64,000 nt of DNA from Sphaerochaeta pleomorpha str. Grapes (GCF_000236685.1 NC_016633.1:2418001-2482000); one strand, 5' to 3'; shown: positions 15,497 through 24,498, counted from the first letter of the stretch. Translations and numbers: made by a program. The notes: generated by a model not told the origin, from the letters alone.

Positions 15497-16852
15497 ATGG
15501 AATACATTAATCCCATCGGAGTAGAGAAAGTATCGAAATTGCTGGTAAAATTCTCCGTCCCCGCAATCGTGGGGATGATGGTGAATGCATTATACAATGT
15601 CGTTGACCGGATCTTCATCGGTAACAGCCCCGATCTGGGTTCATATGGTATAGCCGGAATTACCATAGGATTTCCCATCATGATCATCCTGCTCTCCATC
15701 GGGTTGCTTTTTGGAGTCGGCGGAGCGACACTCTTTTCTATCAGGCTGGGGCAAAAGAAATACGAAGAAGCCGAACAGGCTTTGGGCAATGCTTTTTCCC
15801 TGCTGGTGATCGCAGGTCTGTTTTTCATGGTCCTGGGGGAATTTTTTCTGGTTCCCATACTCTCCCTTTTCGGCGCAAGCGAACAGGTTCTGCCTTTTGC
15901 CCTCGAATATATGCGCTACATTTTTCTGGGTGCTGTTTTCCAGGTGGTAAGTATCGGCATGAACAATTTCATCAGGGCAGATGGGAATCCCAAAATTGCA
16001 ATGTGCAGCATGTTTCTTGGCGCAGGGGTAAACACTCTGCTCGATCCCCTGTTCATCTTTGGCTTTAACATGGGAATGGGAGGGGCTGCCCTTGCTACGG
16101 TCCTTGCCCAGGCTATTTCCTCTATATGGGTTATTTCCTATTTTCTAGGGAAACGAAGCAGGCATAAACTGCGTTTGGTCAATATGAAGCCAAAGAAGAT
16201 GGTTGTCAGTACCATTGTCAATCTGGGTATGCCTGGGTTTTTGATGCAGCTTGCAAACAGCCTGCTCAATGTTGTCCTCAATAAGTCCTTGCTATTCTAT
16301 GGTGGTGATATGGCTATTTCTGCAATGGGAATTGTAAACAGTCTCCAGACCATTCTGGTTATGCCTGTAGTAGGGATCAACCAAGGGGTGCAGCCAATTA
16401 TTAGCTATAATTTCGGGGCAAAGAAATTTTCCCGGGTCAAAGAGGCTGTGAAGCTTGCAATTCTGGCAGCAACGGCTATCGTCTTGACCGGATATCTGGG
16501 AACACGTTTAATTCCGCAACAACTGGTATCCCTTTTCAACCGCAATCCTGAACTATTGAGATTCGGAAGCTTTGCCTTAAGCCGCTGGCTGCTCCTTATG
16601 CCTCTGATCGGATTCCAGATCATCGGGGCACACTTTTTCCAGGCAATCGGACGCCCCCATTCAGCTATGCTTTTAACCCTGTCAAGACAGGTTATTTTCC
16701 TTATTCCTGCCTTGTTGGTTTTCCCCCGGCTATGGGGGCTGGAAGGTCTATTGTATGCAGCTCCGTTTGCAGATTTTCTCTCGACACTCCTTACTGCCTT
16801 GATGTTTGCTTTCGGGATTAAAAGTCTGGAAACGAAAAACCCGAAATTATAA
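15497..16852 (+). CDS. MATE-family multidrug/metabolite exporter (MepA-like)
   Basis: 451 residues with twelve predicted helices in two six-helix halves. Typical MATE motifs are seen (SVPAIVGMMVNALYNVVDRIFIG near residue 20, here split as SVPAIVGMMVNALY and VVDRIFIG; FIRADGNPK; PVVGINQGVQPIISYNFGAK near 290). The N-terminal acidic Asp in VVDRIFIG fits the NorM/MepA branch. It exports cationic drugs or metabolites by Na+ or H+ antiport. GGAACGG lies somewhat far from the ATG. It stands alone between two long spacers, and no linked regulator identifies its substrate. Confidence 0.93.
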   Translation: MEYINPIGVEKVSKLLVKFSVPAIVGMMVNALYNVVDRIFIGNSPDLGSYGIAGITIGFPIMIILLSIGLLFGVGGATLFSIRLGQKKYEEAEQALGNAFSLLVIAGLFFMVLGEFFLVPILSLFGASEQVLPFALEYMRYIFLGAVFQVVSIGMNNFIRADGNPKIAMCSMFLGAGVNTLLDPLFIFGFNMGMGGAALATVLAQAISSIWVISYFLGKRSRHKLRLVNMKPKKMVVSTIVNLGMPGFLMQLANSLLNVVLNKSLLFYGGDMAISAMGIVNSLQTILVMPVVGINQGVQPIISYNFGAKKFSRVKEAVKLAILAATAIVLTGYLGTRLIPQQLVSLFNRNPELLRFGSFALSRWLLLMPLIGFQIIGAHFFQAIGRPHSAMLLTLSRQVIFLIPALLVFPRLWGLEGLLYAAPFADFLSTLLTALMFAFGIKSLETKNPKL

Positions 16853-17313
16853 GTAAGTTGCTTTTTCAACCATCTATTGCACTCCGTAAACGATAAAACC
16901 AAAAAAAAATATAAAATTAACACTGTGAGATGTGGCGGCAAAGTTGAGAAAAATGACAAAAAGCGGGAAAATAGATAAGTCATTTAGTACAAACTCCTTG
17001 TTACTTCTCACCATTTGCTTTGTTTTACCATCCCATTCAAGTTTTTAATTTTGACATAAGGCGCATAGTTTCAGAGAAACACCTTTTCGTCGCTGCCTTG
17101 TTGTTACCTACGACATACCTTAAAGAAAATGTACCGAAAGCTAGTTCCTGTATAGGATTGGCAGGTTTCTTGTAGCCAGTTGTGTCTTTTATCTGCTGGA
17201 TTCTCTCCAAAAAACCTATAAAAACAAGGATGCTATGTCACAATCGAAAGGGCAAAAGTCATTTGAAATATGACATAAATGTATATATAATAAAAATTTA
17301 AAAAAAATTTGAG
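16853..17313. other. AT-rich intergenic region upstream of the mreB operon
   Basis: About 460 bp with no plausible gene on either strand. The antisense reading frame at its left end is the shadow of the MATE gene. A small GTTG/CAAC hairpin with a T-run lies just past the MATE stop (about 16863-16876). A-rich tracts at 16898-16916 and 17280-17310 flank it, the second directly upstream of the mreB promoter, where it could act as an UP element or bend. Confidence 0.45.
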
Positions 17314-17342
17314 TTGACAGCTGATACGCTCCGTGTGAGAAT
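17314..17342 (+). promoter_or_regulatory. Promoter of the triple-mreB operon
   Basis: A -35 TTGACA (17314-17319) and a -10 GAGAAT (17337-17342; 4 of 6 consensus bases) are 17 bp apart. An A/T tract lies immediately upstream. The leader is about 65 nt and ends with GGAGAAATATT before the first ATG. Confidence 0.6.
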
Positions 17343-17411
17343 CACCCTAGAGTTTTTTCTGGAGACAAAAATAAACGAAGGGGTGGAAAATGAAAACTAT
17401 GGAGAAATATT

Positions 17412-18434
17412 ATGGATAAAAACAATCTATCTGTTGGTATTGATCTCGGGACGTCGAACTTGCTTATCTATGTCGAAGGTCAAGGCACTCTCTTTAATGA
17501 GCCTTCGATTATTGCCATCGACAGGGCAACAAAGAAAGTCATCTGTGTAGGCAATGATGCTGCCAAGCTTGTGGGAAAAACCCATGATAAATTTGATGTA
17601 ATCAGACCTCTCCAGGGGGGCGTGATTTCCGATATCAACCTGATTCAGGAAATACTTCTCTTTACACTCAACAGGATTTTTTCATCTGAAATCGGTGTAA
17701 TAAAAAAACTCGTCATTTGTATCCCTTCAGAAATTACAAACACGGAAAAAGAAGCAATTGTCGAACTCGGGCATAACCTGGGAATTGAGAATACGATCAT
17801 CGAGCAAGAGATCAAGGCCGCCGCCTTGGGTTCCGGGATCGATATTTTTGCCCCGAAGGGCTATATGATTGTGGATATCGGGGGTGGTACCACCGATTTC
17901 GGCATTCTTTCGCTAGGTGATGTGGTTTTATCCAAATCGATCAAAATTGCCGGCGATTATTTCGACAAACAGATTATAGACCATGTCAAACTGATCCATA
18001 AGCTGGAAATCGGTTTGCAGACCGCAGAAGAAACAAAAATCCTGCTTGCTTCCCTTACAGGTCCCTATCCTACAACCGAGGAGGGGGAAACCCTTTCCTA
18101 TGAAGCAATGGGCCGGGATTTGATCACAGGGTTGCCCCGCAGTACGATCATCGGAGCAAAGGAAATCAGGGAAGTCTTGCTCAACTGTTTTGACCCCATC
18201 AAATCCGTGTTGCTTTCGACCCTCGAGGAAACTCCTCCTGAGCTTTCCGGAGATTTGGTAGATTCAGGGATTCTTCTTTCGGGAGGATGTTCCCAGATTC
18301 CTGGCTTGACAACGTATATCGAAGAAATTGCAAAAGTACCGGTTCGCCTCTCAGAGGTTCCTCTTACTGCAGTAGTCGATGGATGTAAGAAGTTGCTGAA
18401 AATGACAAGCAAATACTTCTATAGCGAAGTATAG
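17412..18434 (+). CDS. mreB: MreB-type bacterial actin, paralog 1 of 3
   Basis: 340 residues, full MreB length. Actin-fold ATP motifs are complete: phosphate-1 GIDLGTSNLL (residues 9-18), connect-1/phosphate-2 region VDIGGGTTDFGIL near 155, the adenosine motif GILLSGGCSQIPGL near 292, and the MreB-specific TPPELSGDL near 277. MreB polymers lie under the inner membrane and direct cell-wall synthesis or shape. This copy is the most diverged of the three (E-S-G-T-type insert GPYPTTEEGETLSYE near 222). It is first in a three-gene operon and has no mreC/mreD neighbours. Confidence 0.93.
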   Translation: MDKNNLSVGIDLGTSNLLIYVEGQGTLFNEPSIIAIDRATKKVICVGNDAAKLVGKTHDKFDVIRPLQGGVISDINLIQEILLFTLNRIFSSEIGVIKKLVICIPSEITNTEKEAIVELGHNLGIENTIIEQEIKAAALGSGIDIFAPKGYMIVDIGGGTTDFGILSLGDVVLSKSIKIAGDYFDKQIIDHVKLIHKLEIGLQTAEETKILLASLTGPYPTTEEGETLSYEAMGRDLITGLPRSTIIGAKEIREVLLNCFDPIKSVLLSTLEETPPELSGDLVDSGILLSGGCSQIPGLTTYIEEIAKVPVRLSEVPLTAVVDGCKKLLKMTSKYFYSEV

Positions 18435-18450
18435 GTCTAAGGAGATCGCA

Positions 18451-19485
18451 ATGAAAACAAATACTTCCAATACTAAAGAGCGAATCGGACTTGGCATAGA
18501 TCTGGGAACCGCAAATCTTTTGGTCTATCAAGAAAAGAAAGGAATCATATTCAACGAACCCTCTGTAATTGCTTTCGACCGAGAATCAGGGCAAGTTGTC
18601 GCCGCAGGAAACGATGCACATCGTATGTTAGGCAAGGTGCACTCAAAGATCGCCGTGATCAAACCGCTTCGAAACGGGGTTATCTCGGATATGAGGGCAG
18701 CCAAAGCCTTGCTCACCTATGTCCTTTCGAAAATCGACAATCTGACAGACAAGGATATGGAACGCACGACCTGTGTTATCTGTTGTCCTTCAGAGGTAAC
18801 GAAGATTGAACGGGACGTCATGGTTGATCTTGCTGCAAAAATGAAGATTGAAGATGTTTTCATAGAAGAGGAGATCAAATCCGGTTTGCTCGGTGCCGGG
18901 ATTGATATATTCATGTCCAAGGGGACTATGATTGTTGATATCGGAGGAGGAACCACTGATGTGGGAATACTTTCCTTTGGTGATATCGTTATCTCAAGGA
19001 CGGTCAGGAAGGCAGGCAATTTCATGGATGATGAGATTACCAAGTATGTCAAGAAGACCAGGAACGTTGAAATAGGTGAGCTTACCGCTGAGCGGATCAA
19101 GCTGGAATTGGCTGATTTACACGAGAATGCCAAGTCAAATACGTTCAAATATGCTGGGCGTGACATGGTAAAGGGTATTCCCAAGTGGTTTGAACTCACT
19201 ACCAGTGAAATGCAGGAGATCCTTTTCCCCATTTTTGACGAAATCGTAAAATTGGTTTCTGCCGTGTTGAAGGATACTCCTCCCGAGCTTTCCGCAGATA
19301 TTTTCCGCAATGGTATTTTGCTCAGTGGTGGTTGTTCGCTCATCAAGGGAATCGAACAATATGTTGGAAAGCGAATTCAGGTGCCTGTTCATGTTGTCTC
19401 GAATCCCCTGACTTGTGTGGCTGAGGGAACAAAGTATCTCATAAAGAACCGGGGAGATTATCTCGTGAACCCGCTTCAAATGTAG
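18451..19485 (+). CDS. mreB: MreB-type bacterial actin, paralog 2 of 3
   Basis: 344 residues with the same set of motifs: GIDLGTANLLVYQ (residues 14-26), VDIGGGTTDVGIL near 165, TPPELSADI and GILLSGGCSLIKGI near 290-305. About ten extra polar residues precede the fold, with no obvious amphipathic membrane-anchoring helix. AAGGAG lies before the ATG and only 16 bp separate it from paralog 1. Its KKTRNVEIGELTAERIK segment is closest to canonical MreB. It is probably co-polymerising with, or specialised relative to, its neighbours; that is inference. Confidence 0.93.
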   Translation: MKTNTSNTKERIGLGIDLGTANLLVYQEKKGIIFNEPSVIAFDRESGQVVAAGNDAHRMLGKVHSKIAVIKPLRNGVISDMRAAKALLTYVLSKIDNLTDKDMERTTCVICCPSEVTKIERDVMVDLAAKMKIEDVFIEEEIKSGLLGAGIDIFMSKGTMIVDIGGGTTDVGILSFGDIVISRTVRKAGNFMDDEITKYVKKTRNVEIGELTAERIKLELADLHENAKSNTFKYAGRDMVKGIPKWFELTTSEMQEILFPIFDEIVKLVSAVLKDTPPELSADIFRNGILLSGGCSLIKGIEQYVGKRIQVPVHVVSNPLTCVAEGTKYLIKNRGDYLVNPLQM

Positions 19486-19497
19486 GAGTAAGCAATC

Positions 19498-20568
19498 ATG
19501 GCATTTTTGAAAAGTAAACAAGAGAAGAATACTGAATCCGAAAAACAGGAAAAGAAAGTAGTAAAGGCAAAGAGCATCGGGATTGACTTGGGGACAGCCA
19601 ACCTATTGGTCTATGTAGAGGGAGAAGGGGTTGTTATCAATGAACCCTCGGTCATCGCCTTTGATTATGAAACCAATGAAGTAATCGCAGTCGGGCAGAT
19701 GGCTGCCGATATGGTAGGCAAAGGTCACCAGGGAATCAGGATTGTAAGTCCTCTTACCCAAGGGGTGATCTCTGATATGGAAGCTACCAAGAAAATGATT
19801 GAGATTTCCCTGCATAAATCGGAAAATCTATCCCTGAATCTTTCGGAATCCACCCTGTTGCTCTGCTGTCCCTCGGAAGTGACTCAGCTTGAAAGGGATT
19901 CCTTCAAGGATTTGGGAAATCGGCTCAAAGTAAAGGATATTTTCATTGAACAGGAAGTGAAGGCAGGGGCTATAGGTTCCGGATTGGACATTTTCAGTAG
20001 CAATGGAAGTATGATTATCGATATTGGGGGAGGTTCTACCGATATTGGGGTCCTGTCTTTAGGTGATATTGTCGTTTCCGAATCCAACCGTGTCGCAGGG
20101 AATTATTTCGATAGCGAAATAATGAACTACATGCAATATACCCATGGGCTTCTTATCGGTAAAAGAACTGCCGAGCGGGTGAAGATGGAGATCGGTTCAT
20201 TACGGGAAGTAATCGAGACCCCTCGGTTGACACATGTAAACGGAAGGGATGTTATGACAGGGCTTCCCAAGAAAATCACTATCGATGAGACTGAGATACG
20301 TGATGTACTTACAAAGCCTTTCGAGAGCATTTCCAATCTTATTCTGAAAGTCTTGCAGAATACCCCTGCAGAGCTTTCTGCCGATATCATTGTCAATGGG
20401 ATTGTCGTCAGTGGTGGTGGAGCCCTAATCGATGGTATCGATGAATTTTTCCATAATCGTATCGGAATGGATTTCTATATTTCCAAACGCCCCCTGACCG
20501 CAGTCGTAGAAGGGACTAAACTCTTGCTCAAGAACAGGGGAAGCTATTTTGTGAAACCGGTTGAATGA
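19498..20568 (+). CDS. mreB: MreB-type bacterial actin, paralog 3 of 3
   Basis: 356 residues. A highly charged N-terminal extension of about 28 residues (KQEKNTESEKQEKKVVKAK) precedes GIDLGTANLLVYVEGEG. The other motifs are intact: VDIGGGSTDIGVL-like IDIGGGSTDIGVL near 177, GLPKKITI, TPAELSADI and GIVVSGGGALIDGI near 305. TAGGAG precedes the ATG 12 bp after paralog 2. The extension replaces the short amphipathic start typical of MreB, which may change membrane binding. The gene is followed by a hairpin terminator, closing the operon. Confidence 0.93.
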   Translation: MAFLKSKQEKNTESEKQEKKVVKAKSIGIDLGTANLLVYVEGEGVVINEPSVIAFDYETNEVIAVGQMAADMVGKGHQGIRIVSPLTQGVISDMEATKKMIEISLHKSENLSLNLSESTLLLCCPSEVTQLERDSFKDLGNRLKVKDIFIEQEVKAGAIGSGLDIFSSNGSMIIDIGGGSTDIGVLSLGDIVVSESNRVAGNYFDSEIMNYMQYTHGLLIGKRTAERVKMEIGSLREVIETPRLTHVNGRDVMTGLPKKITIDETEIRDVLTKPFESISNLILKVLQNTPAELSADIIVNGIVVSGGGALIDGIDEFFHNRIGMDFYISKRPLTAVVEGTKLLLKNRGSYFVKPVE

Positions 20569-20598
20569 TAGGGGTCCAAGTACTTTGTTTTGCAATAT

Positions 20599-20646
20599 AA
20601 CAAGGGACACTTTCTTCAAAGCGTGTTTGCGGATAGTTCCCTTGTT
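20599..20646 (+). terminator. Terminator after the mreB operon
   Basis: AACAAGGGA (20599-20607) pairs perfectly with TCCCTTGTT (20638-20646). A smaller CAC-TTT/AAA-GTG hairpin lies inside the loop, and TCCTTTACTTCTT follows. It separates the mreB genes from the EAL gene. Confidence 0.6.
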
Positions 20647-20726
20647 TCCTTTACTTCTTAGAGCCGTTGTTTGCTTCTTTTGCAACCCAAGTAGCGGTAA
20701 TCAAATTCTCGGTGGGGAATGGTTTT

Positions 20727-22202
20727 ATGAATGAAAAGAAGCGTATATTTTTTGGGGGCACGGGTTTTTTTTCCTTTGGGCTCATACTGGGCGGATACTT
20801 GTTGGAAATTCCCCTGATTGCCATCGGCAGTTTGTTTCTTGCCGTAAGCCTTATAGGCCTTGTTGCTTGCCGGAAGACCAGAAAGCAATTCTTCCAAAAC
20901 AATTCTTTTTCCAATCTATCGAAGCTTTGTGAAGAGCAGGTCAGTGGAATGTACTGTCTTTTCATTGAGACAATGCCCCTGCACTATTACCAGGAAGTTC
21001 TGCAATGCTCTGTCATGGAAAAATACCTGCATGCTGCCCATAAGAAATTATGTTCCTATTTTGGAGAAGAGAACGTCAGAAGATTGTCAGTGAACCAGTT
21101 CGTGGTCCTGAAGGACTTCAACTTTGATAAAATTACGGACTATGCATACCGAGACCGGTTTTTGGAAAAGATTACCAATTCCATATCATTGGAACTTTCC
21201 GTTCTCATCCCAAGCTCTGAAAGGGAACGAATGATGGTAAACAACCTGGTTGTCGGTGCTGCTGCCTCCGGCCTGCGATATCAGGTACGCAATGCCGATG
21301 AGTTGATAGAACTCGCATTCTTTACCATGAAATGCGCCCAGAAACAAAACAGGCGCTATCTCGTCTCGGACGAGAAAATCAGGGCAACCAAGTTGAACAA
21401 TGACGAATGCAGGGAAGGTTTCCTCCAAAAAGACTGGATCCAGGAATTCAATCCCTTTTTCCAGCCGATTATCGACAGCGAGACTTTTCGGGTTGTGGGT
21501 TTTGAGAGCATGGCCCGCTGGCAATTAGGGGGGATGAGAATCCTCGAGGCAAAGGTCTTCAAAGATTTGGCGGAGGATATGGATTATATGCATATCATCG
21601 ACCTAGCCATTATCAAAAAGAGTTTTCAGATGGCAGAAAAGCTCCATCTGGAGAATGTTGTTCCCCAGCGATTCCTTATTGTCATAAATATAAGTGAATC
21701 CTCTATACATACCCTTCCGGCCTCACAGTTGAAGTCGCTTGCAAAGGAATATGGCTTGGATCCCTCGGATATCGAGCTCGATATCAAGGACAGTGCCCTG
21801 TCCAACCCGATGCTTGCCATCAATATCCAGGAATTCCGCAAGCAGGGATTCCGCATAGCCTTGGATGTCTTCGACAAAGAAGCCTTTGATTTGAATGCCA
21901 TGTTCCTCAACCATTTTGATACGATGAAACTGAATTATTCGCTCTATTCAGATACGTATACCGAACAGGGCTTTTTTGGGAGCAAGATATATTCTGCGCT
22001 TGTGGCCCTATCCTCATCACTTTCCATTAAGCCCCTTGCGAAGGGAATCGAGAATAAGGTTCAGATGCATGCGGCCAAGAACCATGGGGTCAGCTACCTG
22101 CAGGGGAATTATTTTTCCTCTCCTGTTTCACAATATTACTTTGAAATATTCGTTAAGAAATATCAGGATGGCCTGTTTTTGGAAGCATATTCCCTGGCCT
22201 AA
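20727..22202 (+). CDS. Membrane protein with a degenerate EAL (c-di-GMP phosphodiesterase-like) domain
   Basis: About 491 residues. Two N-terminal helices (residues 8-50) are followed by a GGDEF-like-sized linker without a GGDEF motif and a C-terminal EAL-type domain from about 235. The signature is ESM (GFESMARWQ) instead of EAL. The DDFG motif reads DVFD, the KID motif KLN, and the AEGVE motif AKGIE, so several Mg2+ and catalytic residues are missing, although the QG motif (LQGNYFSSPVS) remains. It is therefore probably a c-di-GMP sensor or a structural relic, not an enzyme. The ATG at 20727 has GGTGGGG upstream; the frame also opens at a TTG at 20667. Its 3' end overlaps the LuxR gene on the opposite strand by 4 bp. 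Confidence 0.82.
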   Translation: MNEKKRIFFGGTGFFSFGLILGGYLLEIPLIAIGSLFLAVSLIGLVACRKTRKQFFQNNSFSNLSKLCEEQVSGMYCLFIETMPLHYYQEVLQCSVMEKYLHAAHKKLCSYFGEENVRRLSVNQFVVLKDFNFDKITDYAYRDRFLEKITNSISLELSVLIPSSERERMMVNNLVVGAAASGLRYQVRNADELIELAFFTMKCAQKQNRRYLVSDEKIRATKLNNDECREGFLQKDWIQEFNPFFQPIIDSETFRVVGFESMARWQLGGMRILEAKVFKDLAEDMDYMHIIDLAIIKKSFQMAEKLHLENVVPQRFLIVINISESSIHTLPASQLKSLAKEYGLDPSDIELDIKDSALSNPMLAINIQEFRKQGFRIALDVFDKEAFDLNAMFLNHFDTMKLNYSLYSDTYTEQGFFGSKIYSALVALSSSLSIKPLAKGIENKVQMHAAKNHGVSYLQGNYFSSPVSQYYFEIFVKKYQDGLFLEAYSLA

Positions 22203-23137
22203 GGGGTAGGATTTTCTTTTAGCAGGGAAAAAAGCTGGACCCTGTTTGATACGTTCAGTTTCCCATAGATATTCTTTACATGAGTCTTGACCGTGTTAGT
22301 GGAAATAAACAGCTTCTCGGCAATTTCCCTGTTTGTCTTTCCCTGGACCAAGAGTCTGATAATCTCTTCTTCCCTGATGGAAATCCCATGTGCTCTGAGG
22401 ATATCTGCCTGGACAGTGAGTTGCTGGTAGGATACCTCATATTTCTGGAAGTATCTTCGACTGATAAAAAAATACAGATAGACCACGAAAATGGAAAAAC
22501 TCAGGTAAGCCAGTTTAAATGCATGGTGTCTGAAAAAGATCAGATCAAGGGGAAAGGTAATCACCAAAGGCAGGAACGTAATGCTTATTCCCCGTAACAA
22601 CTGCTCTTCTTCCCAGAGGGTGGCTTTTTTGCGGTAGATGAGAGAGGTGATGCCGAGGACTACCATGAGCATACTTCCGCTGAAGAAATGGTAGCGGAAA
22701 GTATAATCCATTGCGCTAGTCCAGTTTCCTTCACTCCGCAAAATGATAAAATAGAGGCTCAGCACCAGGTATAGCGTGATGATTGCAAGGACAAGACGAT
22801 TTCCCAGATGCTTTTGCTTCTCTGTGGCTGGCAATAAATCGATAAGGTACCTGCTCATTACCAATAAAAGCGTAGTAGTCAGAAATATAGAGACTACAGT
22901 TAAGACAAGGCAGAAAGCCTCATAGGTTTCTCCGCTCAACTGGCTTGGGTCATAGACCCTGGGAATGTAGGTCATCAGTAACGTCAGGTTCATCTGTAGG
23001 CAGAGTGGAATCAAAACGGTCAGAAAACCTTTGGTATATGCATCCCGTGCCCGAACATGTAGCAGAATGCACAGGCATGTGATGGACAGAACCAAAGCGG
23101 TGGTAATGAATAACAGGATGTCCCCGATAATGAACAC
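22199..23137 (-). CDS. Membrane-bound LuxR-type transcriptional regulator
   Basis: About 312 residues. Seven or so hydrophobic segments cover residues 3-235. A cytoplasmic LuxR/FixJ HTH forms the C-terminus (EEEIIRLLVQGKTNREIAEK, then LFISTNTVKTHVKNIYGKL). No receiver or ligand domain is present, so the membrane part is probably the sensor; such regulators are common in Spirochaetes and Bacteroides relatives. The frame is open to an ATG at 23173 without a ribosome site; the GTG at 23137 has AAGGGG 7 nt upstream and begins directly with the first helix, so it is preferred. It follows the beta-barrel gene on the same strand and may be the last gene of the RND operon. Confidence 0.85.
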   Translation of the reverse strand: MFIIGDILLFITTALVLSITCLCILLHVRARDAYTKGFLTVLIPLCLQMNLTLLMTYIPRVYDPSQLSGETYEAFCLVLTVVSIFLTTTLLLVMSRYLIDLLPATEKQKHLGNRLVLAIITLYLVLSLYFIILRSEGNWTSAMDYTFRYHFFSGSMLMVVLGITSLIYRKKATLWEEEQLLRGISITFLPLVITFPLDLIFFRHHAFKLAYLSFSIFVVYLYFFISRRYFQKYEVSYQQLTVQADILRAHGISIREEEIIRLLVQGKTNREIAEKLFISTNTVKTHVKNIYGKLNVSNRVQLFSLLKENPTP

Positions 23138-23178
23138 AGTGTGGCCCCTTTTTCTAGATTCTACCACACGCATTGAAG

Positions 23179-24498
23179 CTAGAACAGAAAGGAAATGCCT
23201 ATACTCACCGAATCATTTTCATCCCAGGTTTTAAATATGTTTCCCTCATCCCCTGAAACATTGCCGAACAATCTTCCTTTTGCTGTGAAAACCAGACTGT
23301 CACTTATTTCCCATTGCAATGAAGGGAGGAAGGCATAACCTTTGGTTTCTATTTGGTATGTCCCTGCGAGTCTCAAGGATAGAGTGTCCCTGGCAAAAGG
23401 TATTTCAAGTGCTGCAGTGAGGGTATTCCCATATGCTTTCCCCCCATAGGCCTGATAGGCATCTACATCTCCCGCAAGCACATCGACCTGGTCAAAATGG
23501 TCGGTTCTGTGCCCGTTGTACATAAGCGAGCCATAGGTAGACGTCCCAAAGAGGAACATGCCTATTCCGGCTTCGTATACCCATTTGCTATTGTAAAGGG
23601 TGGGGTCTGTTCCTTCCTTGTCTTCACTTAGGTAGTAGCCCCCTTCGAACATAAGGGTATAGGGTCCAGCTACCACTGTCAGGGCAGTACCGAAAAGTTG
23701 GGCCTTGGTGTACTGTACCTCGACACTGGTTACATAGGGATGCAGGGGATCCGAAAAGTCAAAAACAAGATTCTTGTATCCAGGCTGGCTGTAATAACCG
23801 TTGAAATATATGAAAGAGATATCACTGGGGCCCCATACCGTAGAAAGTCTGGATCCGAATTGGGAGTAGGAAAGTTTTGAAGTCTGGCTGTCGGTTATGG
23901 TGGCCTTCGTCCCGTCCGGAGCGAAAAAGGTTGCAGGCAAAAGGGACCAGCGCCCTTCCATCGAGGTTTTCATCGGGGTGAAAATCGGTTTGTACAGTAG
24001 CTCCAAGGCAGTGTTTCCCCAGGAAGATGAAACGATGACCATTGGTTCCGGGACCTTCATGGCAAGTAAATCATCAGTTATACCATTGGTATAATCCAGT
24101 GCGTTGGGAACGTCGACCACATGGACCCCATCGCCCGATCCCCATTCCTTAGTCAAGAACCCAGCTTCGATGCGAACATTCTTTACAAAGGTGGTGAGAG
24201 AAAGGTCGGTAAGCAATTCATCCCATTGCAACGTATTTGAGAAAGAGAGCGATGCCGAGGTCTGTACCCTGCTGGTATTCCACTCCAGATCGAAGGAAAT
24301 TGATTCTGCCGGGTCAAGCATTCCCCCCTTTGGAAACCCTTCCAAGGAGACTTCTGCTTTTCCTTTCCAGGAAAAATCTTTTGCACTGCTGTCTGTTTCC
24401 TCTGTTGCATCAGAGAAAATTGCATCAAAACCCGAAAAAGCTGCTGCCGAAGCAAGCGAATAGAATAACAAAAGACAAACTACAATGATTTTTTTCAT
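23179..24498 (-). CDS. Secreted beta-barrel outer-membrane protein of an RND/LolA-like operon
   Basis: 439 residues. A signal peptide (KKIIVVCLLLFYSLASAAAF, cleavage near 21) is followed by alternating hydrophobic/polar beta strands and a C-terminal strand ending SVSIGISFLF. The terminal Phe is the BAM recognition signature of outer-membrane barrels. It resembles the DUF1302-type partner found beside MMPL transporters and LolA-like proteins; that link is by gene order and general features. It probably forms the outer-membrane exit or receptor for whatever the RND protein exports. Its ATG overlaps the stop of the LolA-like gene (ATGA) with GGGGAGG upstream. Confidence 0.78.
   Translation of the reverse strand: MKKIIVVCLLLFYSLASAAAFSGFDAIFSDATEETDSSAKDFSWKGKAEVSLEGFPKGGMLDPAESISFDLEWNTSRVQTSASLSFSNTLQWDELLTDLSLTTFVKNVRIEAGFLTKEWGSGDGVHVVDVPNALDYTNGITDDLLAMKVPEPMVIVSSSWGNTALELLYKPIFTPMKTSMEGRWSLLPATFFAPDGTKATITDSQTSKLSYSQFGSRLSTVWGPSDISFIYFNGYYSQPGYKNLVFDFSDPLHPYVTSVEVQYTKAQLFGTALTVVAGPYTLMFEGGYYLSEDKEGTDPTLYNSKWVYEAGIGMFLFGTSTYGSLMYNGHRTDHFDQVDVLAGDVDAYQAYGGKAYGNTLTAALEIPFARDTLSLRLAGTYQIETKGYAFLPSLQWEISDSLVFTAKGRLFGNVSGDEGNIFKTWDENDSVSIGISFLF

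Noticed and set aside
15307-15858. 183-residue minus-strand reading frame
   Set aside because: It lies mostly antisense to the MATE gene, has no ribosome site and no family features; a shadow of the codon usage on the other strand.
16405-16983. 192-residue minus-strand reading frame across the MATE gene end
   Set aside because: Antisense to strongly conserved MATE sequence and of random composition.
17314-17550. 78-residue frame over the mreB promoter
   Set aside because: Overlaps the first MreB gene out of frame and starts on the -35 box.
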